Under the pieces are notes generated by a model, which was not told where the DNA came from, ran no database searches, and worked only from the letters and a program-made list of their open reading frames with translations. The position numbers and the translations under genes were made by a program. Of a stretch of 10,252 bases of DNA, positions 1-6,354 are shown one piece after another. How positions within the stretch are numbered: the first letter of the stretch is position 1; each line of letters begins with the position of its first letter. This DNA is from Natronohydrobacter sp. (GTDB taxonomy: Bacteria > Pseudomonadota > Alphaproteobacteria > Rhodobacterales > Rhodobacteraceae): the NCBI GenBank assembly GCA_007116445.1, contig SKIM01000063.1, forward strand, positions 1-10,252. The letters run 5' to 3'.

Positions 1-322
1 ACGTGAGGGCTTGCACATCTGGCGCGCTCCTTGAGCTGATACGGGATGCGCCGGGCTGACGAGACGTTCTGGCTGGGCTATGGTCATTACCTGACAGAAA
101 GGCTCGGCTTTGTCAATCCGACCGATGGGCACCATGATTTGCCATCGCGGCCCAGCGCAGGCCCAAACCGGTGCCCCGGCCCTGACCCCGAAACCCGCTG
201 TCACACAGCGTCGCATCTGCCGAAGGGGGATGTCGCTTCAGCAACCCGTCTCGGCGCTTTGCATCGCAAAAGGCCAGCGCGGCTGCGCTGGCCTCTGACT
301 GCTCAGGATGTCGAGGCTGTGA
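1..322. other. Left-edge region without a supportable gene
   Basis: I see no convincing gene here. One plus-strand frame is open from base 2 to a TGA at 32-34 and could be the last ten codons of an upstream gene, but that is too short to identify. A longer open frame at 46-354 reads as Arg/Pro/Gly-rich protein with no recognisable motif. It also runs through the terminator hairpin and into the 3' end of the iron-binding-protein gene, so I treat it as chance. A small perfect inverted repeat (CGCTGT, 3-nt loop, ACAGCG) lies at 196-210 without a following T-run. The only well-supported element is the terminator at 271-294, listed separately. Confidence 0.6.
268..294 (-). terminator. Intrinsic terminator of the ferric-binding-protein gene
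   Basis: A perfect 10-bp GC-rich inverted repeat (271-280 AGGCCAGCGC, loop GGCT, 285-294 GCGCTGGCCT) is followed on the minus strand by a short T-run (TTTT at 271-268, including one stem base). It begins 29 bases past the stop codon of the minus-strand gene ending at 323, as expected for its Rho-independent terminator. The T-run is short, so termination may be incomplete. On the plus strand no T-run follows, so it is directional. Confidence 0.65.
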
Positions 323-1333
323 TCAGGGGAAGCCGACCCGGTCCCAGATGCTGATCGCCAGCGCCTGATTGCTCCCATAGACAGCCTTGTTGGTATCGCT
401 GCGGGTGAAATCAGCCCAATCACGCATTGGACCGGTAACAGTCACACGCTCAACCACGGGCCATTCATTGTTCTGATCGGCCAGGATTGACTGGACAGTT
501 GGCGTGGTCAGGAATTCGATCAGCGCCACAGCATTCTCGGGGTTCGGTGCATTTGCCAGCACGCCCATGCCCGAGATGTTGACATGCGTGCCGCGATCAT
601 CCTGATTGGGGAAGATGGGCCGCACGCGCGCAGCCGCTTCACGGTCCGCGGGGTTCTGCGAGGTCTGCAACCGGCCCCAATAGTAGCTGTTGGCGACAGC
701 CAGATCGCATTCTCCGGCGGCAACACCGCGGATCTGGTCCGTATCCCCACCCTGCGGCCGACGCGCCAGATTGCCAAGCAGACCAGTCGCCCAGTCAGCA
801 GCCGCATCCTCGCCATGCACTTCGATCATCTCGGCCATCAGCGACAGGTTGTAGATATTGGATGAGGTGCGAATACAGATCGACAGGCCAAGATCGGGGT
901 CGGCCAGATCTTCGAATGTGTTCACATTCTCAGGACGGCCATTTTCGACATTGTAATAGATCACGCGGGCGCGTGTGGTCAGGCCGAAGAACAGCCCGTC
1001 AGGGTGGCGCATGTCCGCGGGCACGCGCTCTTCCAGTACGTCGCTTTGCACAGGCTGGAACAGATTACGCTCGACCGCCATATGCAGCCGGCCTGCATCG
1101 ACAGTCCAGAACACATCGGCGGGGCTGTTCACGCCCTCGGCCTCAATGCGGGCGATCAGCTCATCGCCCGAAGCCTCGATCAGGTTGACGGTGATCCCGG
1201 TCGCTTCGGTGAACGCCTCGAAGATGGCATAATCCGTGTCATAGTGACGCGATGAGAACAGATTGACCTCTCCGGCGAAAGCAGGAAGGGCGACGCTCAG
1301 CGCCAGCGTCGAGACAGCTGCGGCTCGAAACAT
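323..1333 (-). CDS. fbpA: Iron(III) ABC transporter periplasmic substrate-binding protein (FbpA/FutA/IdiA family)
   Basis: This protein binds ferric iron in the periplasm and delivers it to the inner-membrane permease. It has 336 residues, normal for the family. A signal peptide fits residues 1-20 (hydrophobic core, then AFA before Gly21). The mature N-terminus has the SSRHYDTD motif (His30, Tyr31) typical of FutA-like members. VIYYN (Tyr126/127) and NSYYWGRL (Tyr217/218) supply the expected iron-coordinating tyrosines. Cys153 and Cys209 form the pair often seen in this family. The frame is open upstream to 1381, but the start at 1333 is preferred because it begins the signal peptide and is preceded by a strong AAAAGGAG ribosome-binding site. 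It is divergent from the permease gene, shares a palindromic operator with it, and is followed by an intrinsic terminator. Strict substrate identity (iron versus another metal) is inferred from the family. Confidence 0.93.
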   Translation of the reverse strand: MFRAAAVSTLALSVALPAFAGEVNLFSSRHYDTDYAIFEAFTEATGITVNLIEASGDELIARIEAEGVNSPADVFWTVDAGRLHMAVERNLFQPVQSDVLEERVPADMRHPDGLFFGLTTRARVIYYNVENGRPENVNTFEDLADPDLGLSICIRTSSNIYNLSLMAEMIEVHGEDAAADWATGLLGNLARRPQGGDTDQIRGVAAGECDLAVANSYYWGRLQTSQNPADREAAARVRPIFPNQDDRGTHVNISGMGVLANAPNPENAVALIEFLTTPTVQSILADQNNEWPVVERVTVTGPMRDWADFTRSDTNKAVYGSNQALAISIWDRVGFP

Positions 1334-1402
1334 GCAAAAGACTCCTTTTATGTTGTGTCTTGCCTGCCTGGGGCGCAGCACGCCCTCTGGGTTGGCGGAT
1401 CG

Positions 1403-1420
1403 GACAGGACCAGACCTGTC
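1403..1420 (-). repeat. Small hairpin in the leader of the ferric-binding-protein gene
   Basis: GACAGG and CCTGTC form a perfect 6-bp inverted repeat with a 6-nt loop. It lies between the palindromic operator and the binding-protein start, so it would sit in the minus-strand 5' leader if transcription begins near the operator. No T-run follows. It may be a weak mRNA structure, a second regulator site, or chance. Confidence 0.3.
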
Positions 1421-1447
1421 TTGAGGCCCAGTTACCGCATTTCGTAT

Positions 1448-1470
1448 TTGTTGACAAGAACACTCAACAA
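1448..1470. promoter_or_regulatory. Iron-responsive operator candidate (RirA / Iron-Rhodo-box type)
   Basis: A perfect 7-bp inverted repeat with a 9-bp spacer, TTGTTGA-N9-TCAACAA, lies between the divergent iron transporter genes. The core TGA-N9-TCA is the described RirA-type site of alphaproteobacteria, and Rhodobacterales use a related palindrome called the Iron-Rhodo-box. The left arm overlaps the TTGACA -35 element of the permease promoter (1451-1456), so a bound iron-sensing repressor would block RNA polymerase. The site could serve both directions. Sequence and context are strong; which regulator binds (RirA-like, IscR-like) is inference. Confidence 0.72.
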
Positions 1471-1478
1471 TACATAAG
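1451..1478 (+). promoter_or_regulatory. Candidate sigma-70 promoter of the permease gene
   Basis: A perfect -35 hexamer TTGACA (1451-1456) is followed after 16 bp by CATAAG (1473-1478), which matches four of six -10 positions. Transcription would start near 1485, leaving a leader of roughly 20 nt before the ATG at 1508. The -35 is embedded in the palindrome, consistent with repression by an iron regulator. I could not place the opposing minus-strand promoter confidently: TTGTTG (rc of 1465-1470) is a possible -35, but the -10 candidates near 1441-1447 are weak. Confidence 0.5.
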
Positions 1479-1507
1479 AAGAAATTGATCCCAGCCGAAA
1501 GCCCGCC

Positions 1508-3172
1508 ATGACCTCGACTCTGGAACCGCCGTCACGCCCGCGCAACCCGACCATATGGCGGTTCTCGCCATGGACGAGCCTGTCCCTTGTGATCATCGCG
1601 ATCATCCTGTTGCCGATCCTGACCGTGCTGAGCCGGGCTTTTGTCTCGTCTGACGGAGTCTGGGCGCAGCTCGCGGCGACCGTGCTGCCGCTTTATGTGC
1701 AAAACTCCTTGATCATGGTCGCAGGCGTTCTGACCATCGCCACGCTCATTGGGGTGACAACCGGCTGGTTGGTGGCGGCCTATGATTTTCCGGGGCGGCG
1801 CGTGTTCGAATGGGCACTGATGCTGCCCATGGCGATGCCCGCCTATGTGATCGCCTATGTCTATTTCGACCGGCTCAGCTATTGGGGGCCGGTCCAGACA
1901 TGGCTGCGCGCGCTGTTCGGATGGGGGCGCGGGGATTACTGGTTTCCGCAAATGGCCTCGCTGCCCGGTGCCATCGTGCTGATGGCGCTGGTGCTCTACC
2001 CTTATGTCTATCTGCTCTCGCGCGCCGCCTTCCTCAGCCAGTCGCAGGACATGATGGATACGGCCCGCGCGCTCGGCCATAGCCGCGCCAGCGCTTTCCG
2101 CTCCGTCGCGCTGCCGATGGCCTGGCCCGCCATCGCTGCCGGGGCCGCCTTTGTCGCGATGGAGACACTGGCCGAATATGGCGCGATGGTGCATCTGGGC
2201 GTGCAGACCATGACGACGGGCATTTTCCGCACCTGGTTCGGGCGCGGCTCTCCGGTCGCGGCCTCGCAACTGGCCGCGCTGCTGGTGTGTTTCGTGGCCA
2301 CGGCCTTTCTGATCGAGCGTGTCATTCGCGGCAGCCGCCGCTTTGACAGCAATCGCGGCGGGCGGGCGCGCGCGCTCAAGCGCATCCCGCTGGGGCGCAG
2401 TCGGGGGATGCTTGTCGCGCTGATCTGCGCGGTGCCGGTGCTCTTGGGCTTTCTGCTGCCCGCTGGCGAATTGCTGCGCCTGTCGATCATCGCGGGCGAT
2501 CCGTTCTGGGGCCCGCGTTTCTTCGCGTTCATCCGCAATTCAGTCACCCTGGCCGGCATGGCGGCGCTGATCCTGATCTGTCTTGCGATTTTCCTCAGCT
2601 ATGCGCGCCGCCAGCAAGGCGGCATGGCGATCAGCGCGGCGATGCAGGCGGCCTCGATGGGCTATGCCATGCCGGGCGCGGTCATTGCCGTGGGCGTGCT
2701 CGCGCCGCTGGGGGTGTTCGACAACGCGGTGGACAGCTTCATGCGCGCGCAGTTCGGCATCTCGACCGGGCTCTTGCTCAGCGGCACGATTGTCGCGCTG
2801 CTTTTTGCCTATGTGGTGCGTTATCTTGCCGTGGCGTTGAAAACTGTGGACACGGCCTTTCAGCGCATCCCGCCCAGCATGGACGACGCTGCGCGCAATC
2901 TGGGCGAAGGGCCGTCGGGCGTGCTCATGCGCGTGCATGTGCCGCTCTTGCGCCGTGGCGTTCTGGCTGCGGCGATCTTCGTCTTTGCCGATGTCATGAA
3001 GGAATTGCCCGCCACATTGATCCTGCGGCCGTTCAATTTCGACACATTGGCCATTCGGACCTTCCGGCTGGCGCAGGACGGACGACTGGAAGAAGCTTCG
3101 ACCTCAGCTCTTTTGATCGTTGCCGTCGGGATCCTTCCCGTGATCATCCTCAGCCGCGCCATGAACCGGTAG
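1508..3172 (+). CDS. fbpB: Iron(III) ABC transporter permease, two fused membrane domains
   Basis: This is the inner-membrane channel that moves ferric iron handed over by the periplasmic binding protein. It has 554 residues and two tandem BPD_transp_1 domains with many hydrophobic segments, the first around residues 24-43. Each half carries an ATPase-contacting EAA loop: DTARALGHSRAS from about residue 184 and DDAARNLGEGPSG from about 459. Length and two-domain layout match FbpB/FutB/SfuB permeases. The start is the ATG at 1508; the ribosome-binding site is weak (purine-rich GAAAG about 8 nt upstream), but no good alternative start precedes the first membrane segment. The gene is divergent from the binding-protein gene, with which it shares the operator. 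The next gene is convergent, so no ATPase gene follows it. Thiamine and other two-domain permeases look similar; the adjacent iron-binding protein settles the assignment. Confidence 0.93.
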   Translation: MTSTLEPPSRPRNPTIWRFSPWTSLSLVIIAIILLPILTVLSRAFVSSDGVWAQLAATVLPLYVQNSLIMVAGVLTIATLIGVTTGWLVAAYDFPGRRVFEWALMLPMAMPAYVIAYVYFDRLSYWGPVQTWLRALFGWGRGDYWFPQMASLPGAIVLMALVLYPYVYLLSRAAFLSQSQDMMDTARALGHSRASAFRSVALPMAWPAIAAGAAFVAMETLAEYGAMVHLGVQTMTTGIFRTWFGRGSPVAASQLAALLVCFVATAFLIERVIRGSRRFDSNRGGRARALKRIPLGRSRGMLVALICAVPVLLGFLLPAGELLRLSIIAGDPFWGPRFFAFIRNSVTLAGMAALILICLAIFLSYARRQQGGMAISAAMQAASMGYAMPGAVIAVGVLAPLGVFDNAVDSFMRAQFGISTGLLLSGTIVALLFAYVVRYLAVALKTVDTAFQRIPPSMDDAARNLGEGPSGVLMRVHVPLLRRGVLAAAIFVFADVMKELPATLILRPFNFDTLAIRTFRLAQDGRLEEASTSALLIVAVGILPVIILSRAMNR

Positions 3173-3184
3173 CATCAGCGCGGC
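3153..3184 (+). terminator. Possible 3'-end hairpin of the permease gene (weak)
   Basis: GCCGCGC (3153-3159) and GCGCGGC (3178-3184) are perfect 7-bp inverted arms around an 18-nt loop that includes the permease stop codon at 3170-3172. A second small repeat, GCCAG-N4-CTGGC, follows at 3183-3196. Neither has a T-run, so intrinsic termination is doubtful. The whole gap between the convergent stop codons is only 44 bp, so the two transcripts probably overlap. Confidence 0.25.
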
Positions 3185-3216
3185 CAGCGGTCTGGCGGCT
3201 TGTGCAGGGCCGGGCC

Positions 3217-4332
3217 TTACACATGCACGAGCCTTGCGCGCAGAGCGTCCAGACGCTCGCCAAGCTCATCGCGCACCGGGCCTTCGCGCGGCGGGTCTTC
3301 CAAAGTCTGGCGCCAGGCTTGCGCAGGGCTTCGCCCTGGCCCGCGCCGGTTCCAGCGCAGCCCCCCCAGCAGCTGCTGCGCCGGCGCGGGCAAGAGGCCG
3401 GGCGCATGCCATCCGTTCAGCGCGCCCCAGATCCGCGTCCAGAGCCGGCCCACGGACCACGGATTATAGCCGCCGCCGCCCAGCACGATCAGCCGCGGCG
3501 TCATCGCGGCCAGCGCGCCGACAATCGCCACATGCGCGTTATTGGACAGCGCAAGGCGCGACAGCGGGTCTTCCTCCAGCGCGTCGGCGCCGCATTGCAG
3601 CACGATCGCCTGCGGTGCGAAACGGTCCAGCGCGGTCAGGATCAGACGCTCGCGGATCAGCGCCATTTCCGTGTCGTTCAGCCCGCGTGGCACAGGCAGA
3701 TTGAGCGCCCGGCCACCCCCGTCATCCTCCAGCGCGCCCGTGAAGGGCCAGCGCTTTTCCTCATGGACCGAAATCAGAAGCATGTCCTCGGCCGCGCCCA
3801 GCGCCTCCTGCACCCCATCGCAGTGATGCGCGTCGATATCGACATAGGCGATGCGGCTCAGGCCCAGATGCCGCAACGCCAGCAGGCACAGCACCGGGTC
3901 ATTGAGGTAGCAAAACCCGTTGGCGCGGTCGGCCATGGCGTGATGCGTTCCGCCGCCGGGCACATGCACCACCCCCCCGTCGCGCACCAGGTCGGCGGCC
4001 AGCATCACCCCGCCCGCGCCGGTCGCCGGGCGGCGGAACATCTCGGTAAAAACCGGGTTCGCGGTGGTGCCGAGCCCGTGGCGGGTTCGCGCCGTCTCAT
4101 CGACGCTCTGGCGGGCCTCCGCATCTTGCAGGGCCGCGATATAGTCCGGGGTGTGAAAGCCCGTCAGCGCGGCGGGCTTGGCGCGGGGGCTGGTGCGATA
4201 GCGGTCGGCAGGCAGCCAGCCCAGCGCCCGCGACAGATCCATCACGGTCGAGACGCGCGGGATGTGCAGCGGGTGCCAGGCCCCGTAGCTGGAGCCGCGA
4301 TAGATCTCGGAGCCGATGAAAACGGGTTTCAT
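3217..4332 (-). CDS. acuC: AcuC/histone-deacetylase-family amidohydrolase
   Basis: This is a zinc-dependent deacetylase of the arginase/HDAC fold. Bacterial AcuC-type members remove acetyl groups from protein lysines (classically acetyl-CoA synthetase), while related enzymes act on acetylpolyamines. It has 371 residues, usual for AcuC. Visible active-site parts are GGGTHHA (tandem His130-His131), YVDIDAHHCDG (zinc ligands Asp167 and His169), QCGAD (third ligand Asp250, followed by DPL) and GGGGY (transition-state Tyr289). The canonical HHGDG reads HHCDG here (Cys171). The frame is open to 4524, but the start at 4332 (MKPVF) fits the family N-terminus, and the upstream stretch would overlap the peroxidase gene. 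A weak GCAGG lies about 12 nt upstream, inside a hairpin arm. It lies 58 bp downstream of the peroxidase gene and converges on the permease gene. The true substrate cannot be told from sequence. Confidence 0.9.
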   Translation of the reverse strand: MKPVFIGSEIYRGSSYGAWHPLHIPRVSTVMDLSRALGWLPADRYRTSPRAKPAALTGFHTPDYIAALQDAEARQSVDETARTRHGLGTTANPVFTEMFRRPATGAGGVMLAADLVRDGGVVHVPGGGTHHAMADRANGFCYLNDPVLCLLALRHLGLSRIAYVDIDAHHCDGVQEALGAAEDMLLISVHEEKRWPFTGALEDDGGGRALNLPVPRGLNDTEMALIRERLILTALDRFAPQAIVLQCGADALEEDPLSRLALSNNAHVAIVGALAAMTPRLIVLGGGGYNPWSVGRLWTRIWGALNGWHAPGLLPAPAQQLLGGLRWNRRGPGRSPAQAWRQTLEDPPREGPVRDELGERLDALRARLVHV

Positions 4333-4338
4333 CAAACG

Positions 4339-4377
4339 AAAAAACCTGCGTGAGTCTGCCAAAACATTTTTCGCAGG
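4339..4377 (-). terminator. Hairpin plus U6 between the peroxidase and deacetylase genes
   Basis: On the minus strand CCTGCG (4377-4372), a 21-nt loop and CGCAGG (4350-4345) are followed directly by six T residues (4344-4339). This has the layout of an intrinsic terminator or attenuator. The six-base stem and long loop make it weak. It ends six bases before the deacetylase ATG at 4332, and its 3' arm contains the only Shine-Dalgarno-like bases (GCAGG), so folding could also hide that site. Confidence 0.45.
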
Positions 4378-4390
4378 ACGAAAAACGATT

Positions 4391-4900
4391 TCATTGCAGC
4401 GCCGACCGGATCGGCCCGGTGATGGCGCGTGCGGTGGGGCGGGTGCCCGACCCCCAGAAGCCCAGCAGCTCCCCGTCCGGTCCCAGAAGGGCCTTGTTGA
4501 AATTCCAGCCCGGCACATGGCCATGCGTTTCGGCCAGCCAGCGATAGAAAGGATGCGCCTGTGGTCCGCGCACCGAGGTGATCTGGGTGATGGGGAAGGT
4601 CAGCCCGGTCTGGACGCGGCAGAATTGCTCGACCTCTTCATTGCTTGACAGCTCCTGTCGGAAATCATCGGACGGCACAGCAAGCACGACCAGCCCCTCT
4701 GGCCCGTAGCGCTCATGGATCGCCTGCATATCGCCATATTGGCGGGTAAATCCGCAGAGCGAGGCCGTGTTCACGACCAGAACCGGGCGCCCGCGAAATT
4801 CGTCGAGCGCAATCTCGCTGCCGTCAAGCGCAGTGAAAGTGAAGGCCCCGGCGGGCCAGGCGAGAGAGATGAGCAGGGCGGTTGCCAATGCGCGCAACAT
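4391..4900 (-). CDS. Exported glutathione peroxidase family thiol peroxidase
   Basis: This enzyme reduces hydrogen peroxide or lipid hydroperoxides with thiols; single-domain Cys-type bacterial members often use thioredoxin instead of glutathione. It has 169 residues. Residues 1-19 form a signal peptide (hydrophobic stretch ending PAGA), so the protein is probably periplasmic. NTASLCGFTRQY holds the peroxidatic Cys49, RQE holds Gln82 and GWNFNK holds Trp132-Asn133, completing the catalytic tetrad. Cys94 (EQFC) sits where a resolving cysteine occurs. The usual NQFGxQEPG loop is one residue shorter and reads DDFRQEL. Start choice: ATGs lie at 4927, 4906 and 4900. AAAGGA is one base from the 4906 codon but seven from the 4900 codon, so 4900 is preferred. 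It is upstream of the deacetylase gene and divergent from the DUF1178 gene. Confidence 0.9.
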   Translation of the reverse strand: MLRALATALLISLAWPAGAFTFTALDGSEIALDEFRGRPVLVVNTASLCGFTRQYGDMQAIHERYGPEGLVVLAVPSDDFRQELSSNEEVEQFCRVQTGLTFPITQITSVRGPQAHPFYRWLAETHGHVPGWNFNKALLGPDGELLGFWGSGTRPTARAITGPIRSALQ

Positions 4901-4981
4901 GAGCATGTCCTTTCTGACCCGTCGCATGGCGGGGTTTCCCGCCGCCGCCGGTGAATTTAGCTTGAATTAACTCCGCCGCCA

Positions 4982-4987
4982 TATAAT
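4982..4987 (+). promoter_or_regulatory. Perfect -10 element upstream of the DUF1178 gene
   Basis: TATAAT sits in an otherwise GC-rich 107-bp divergent gap, 29 bp before the ATG at 5017, which places the transcription start near 4994. No good -35 lies at the ideal distance: TTGAAT (4962-4967) is only 14 bp away, and positions at 17-18 bp match poorly. Either the -10 is sufficient or an activator is used. Confidence 0.5.
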
Positions 4988-5016
4988 TCGGACAGGCAAA
5001 AGGTCAGGTGGGTGAG

Positions 5017-5430
5017 ATGATCAGATTTTCTTTATCATGCAGTGCAGGGCATGATTTCGACAGCTGGTTTCAATCCGGTGCGGCCTATGACAGGCTGGCC
5101 GCGCGGGGCATGGTCGCTTGTCCGGTCTGTGGCGACACGCAGGTGACAAAGGCTCTGATGGCCCCGGCCGTGGCCAGCGCGAAACCTGTGGCAAGTGCCA
5201 CTCCGCCGGTCGATCCGGCCGCGAAACTGGCCGCGCTGCGCGCCGAAATCGAAGCCCAATCGGAATATGTCGGTTCGCGCTTTGCACAGGAAGCCCGCGC
5301 CATGTATCTGGGCGAGCGGCCCAACCGCGCGATCTATGGCGAAGCCGCCGTGGCGGATGCCAAGGCGCTGATCGAAGATGGTGTGCCCGTGCTGCCGCTG
5401 CCTTTCACCCCCACACGCAACACGAATTGA
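5017..5430 (+). CDS. DUF1178 family zinc-ribbon-like protein
   Basis: This is a conserved alphaproteobacterial/betaproteobacterial family of unknown function. It has 137 residues. The N-terminus shows the family signature: MIRFSLSC, then GHDFDSWF (Cys8, His12), a Tyr-Asp pair at 24-25, and CPVCG (Cys35, Cys38), which together could bind one zinc. A low-complexity Ala/Pro/Val linker (about residues 48-70) leads to a conserved C-terminal part with SRFAQEAR and GERPNRAIYGEA motifs. A GTG at 5008 could add three codons, but the ATG at 5017 matches the family start and has AGGTG/GGTGAG just upstream. It lies 90 bp upstream of the phosphatase gene on the same strand, so they are probably co-transcribed. 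The molecular role is unknown. Confidence 0.88.
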   Translation: MIRFSLSCSAGHDFDSWFQSGAAYDRLAARGMVACPVCGDTQVTKALMAPAVASAKPVASATPPVDPAAKLAALRAEIEAQSEYVGSRFAQEARAMYLGERPNRAIYGEAAVADAKALIEDGVPVLPLPFTPTRNTN

Positions 5431-5520
5431 GACGCGCGCAGGATGCCGCGCCGCACGGGCGGCGTTGTGCGATCGAAGGATCACAGGGCGCGGCCAGGCC
5501 CACTGACAGGACAGCTGCTG

Positions 5521-6354
5521 ATGACTGCGACCCGACCGACTGACGCTGCGGCCAGTGCGCAGGACGAGGCCGATCTGGCGCTGGCGATCCGTGCGGCGCA
5601 GAACGCGGGCGCGCTGCTGTTGCAGCATTGGGAAAACCGCGACAGGCTGCAGGTGCGCCATAAACGGGCGGGCGATTTCGTCTCGCGGGCCGATACCGAG
5701 GCCGAAGCCTGCCTGCGTGACATTCTGCTGACGGCCCGGCCCGGTGATGGCTGGCTGGGCGAGGAAACCGGCGCCGCGCCCGCGGCCCGGCGGCGCTGGA
5801 TCGTGGACCCGCTGGACGGGACGACAAATTTCCTGCGCGGCATCGGGCATTGGGCAGTATCGGTCGCGCTGGAGGTGGATGGCATTCGCCGGATCGGGGT
5901 GGTGCATGACCCGCTCAGGCGCGAAACATTTGCGGCGCGCATCGCAGGCGGGGCCAGTCTGAACGGTCATCCGCTGCATGTGGCCGCGACCAGTTCACTG
6001 ACCGGGGCGCTGTTTGGCACCGGGATTCCCTTTGGCGGGATGGGGCATATCGATGCCCATGCGGCCGATATTGCCCGGCTCATGCCCCATTGCGCGGGTG
6101 TGCGGCGGATGGGCGCGGCCGCGCTGGATCTGGCCTATGTCGCGGCGGGGCGGCTGGATGGGTTCTGGGAACGTGTGTTGCAGCCCTGGGACATCGCCGC
6201 GGGTCTGGTGTTGCTGGCCGAGGCAGGCGCAACGGTCACAGCACTTGATCCGGCAGACAGGCCGGAGCAGTCCGGCACGGTGCTGGCGGCTTGTCCGGGG
6301 GTCTTTGATGCCTTTGCGGCGATCTTGCGCGATCAGCCCGGCAGTCGGGCATAA
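5521..6354 (+). CDS. Inositol monophosphatase family phosphatase
   Basis: This is a Mg2+-dependent phosphomonoesterase of the IMPase/FBPase/CysQ superfamily. It has 277 residues, normal for the family. Metal-binding motifs are present in order: GDFVSRADTEAE (about 51-62), GEETG (Glu81-Glu82), WIVDPLDGTTNF (Asp96, Asp99) and WDIAAG (Asp224) near the C-terminus. The frame is open from 5443, but the ATG at 5521 is preferred: AGGA lies 9 nt upstream and the earlier residues are Arg/Pro-rich with no family similarity. Members hydrolyse inositol-1-phosphate, 3'-phosphoadenosine 5'-phosphate or histidinol phosphate, and sequence reading does not separate these. The SuhB-like form is the nearest in motif style. 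Its last 22 bp overlap the 3' end of the convergent methyltransferase gene. Confidence 0.88.
   Translation: MTATRPTDAAASAQDEADLALAIRAAQNAGALLLQHWENRDRLQVRHKRAGDFVSRADTEAEACLRDILLTARPGDGWLGEETGAAPAARRRWIVDPLDGTTNFLRGIGHWAVSVALEVDGIRRIGVVHDPLRRETFAARIAGGASLNGHPLHVAATSSLTGALFGTGIPFGGMGHIDAHAADIARLMPHCAGVRRMGAAALDLAYVAAGRLDGFWERVLQPWDIAAGLVLLAEAGATVTALDPADRPEQSGTVLAACPGVFDAFAAILRDQPGSRA

Noticed and set aside
46..354. Plus-strand open frame of 102 codons at the left edge
   Set aside because: Composition is Arg/Pro/Gly-rich with no motif, there is no good ribosome-binding site, and it crosses the terminator hairpin and the 3' end of the iron-binding-protein gene on the other strand.
3202..4353. 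Long plus-strand open frame opposite the deacetylase gene
   Set aside because: It is antisense to a gene with complete HDAC motifs; its His/Gln/Arg-rich product is the usual shadow of a high-GC coding strand.
4332..4524. N-terminal extension of the deacetylase by 64 residues
   Set aside because: It would overlap the peroxidase gene by over 130 bp and encodes residues unlike the family; MKPVF at 4332 is the natural start.
5449..5464. Hairpin after the DUF1178 gene as a terminator
   Set aside because: The stem is only five pairs with two T residues following, too weak to separate it from the phosphatase gene downstream.
5035..5979. Minus-strand open frame across the DUF1178 and phosphatase genes
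   Set aside because: It spans two clearly coding plus-strand genes and their spacer, and its product has no recognisable features.
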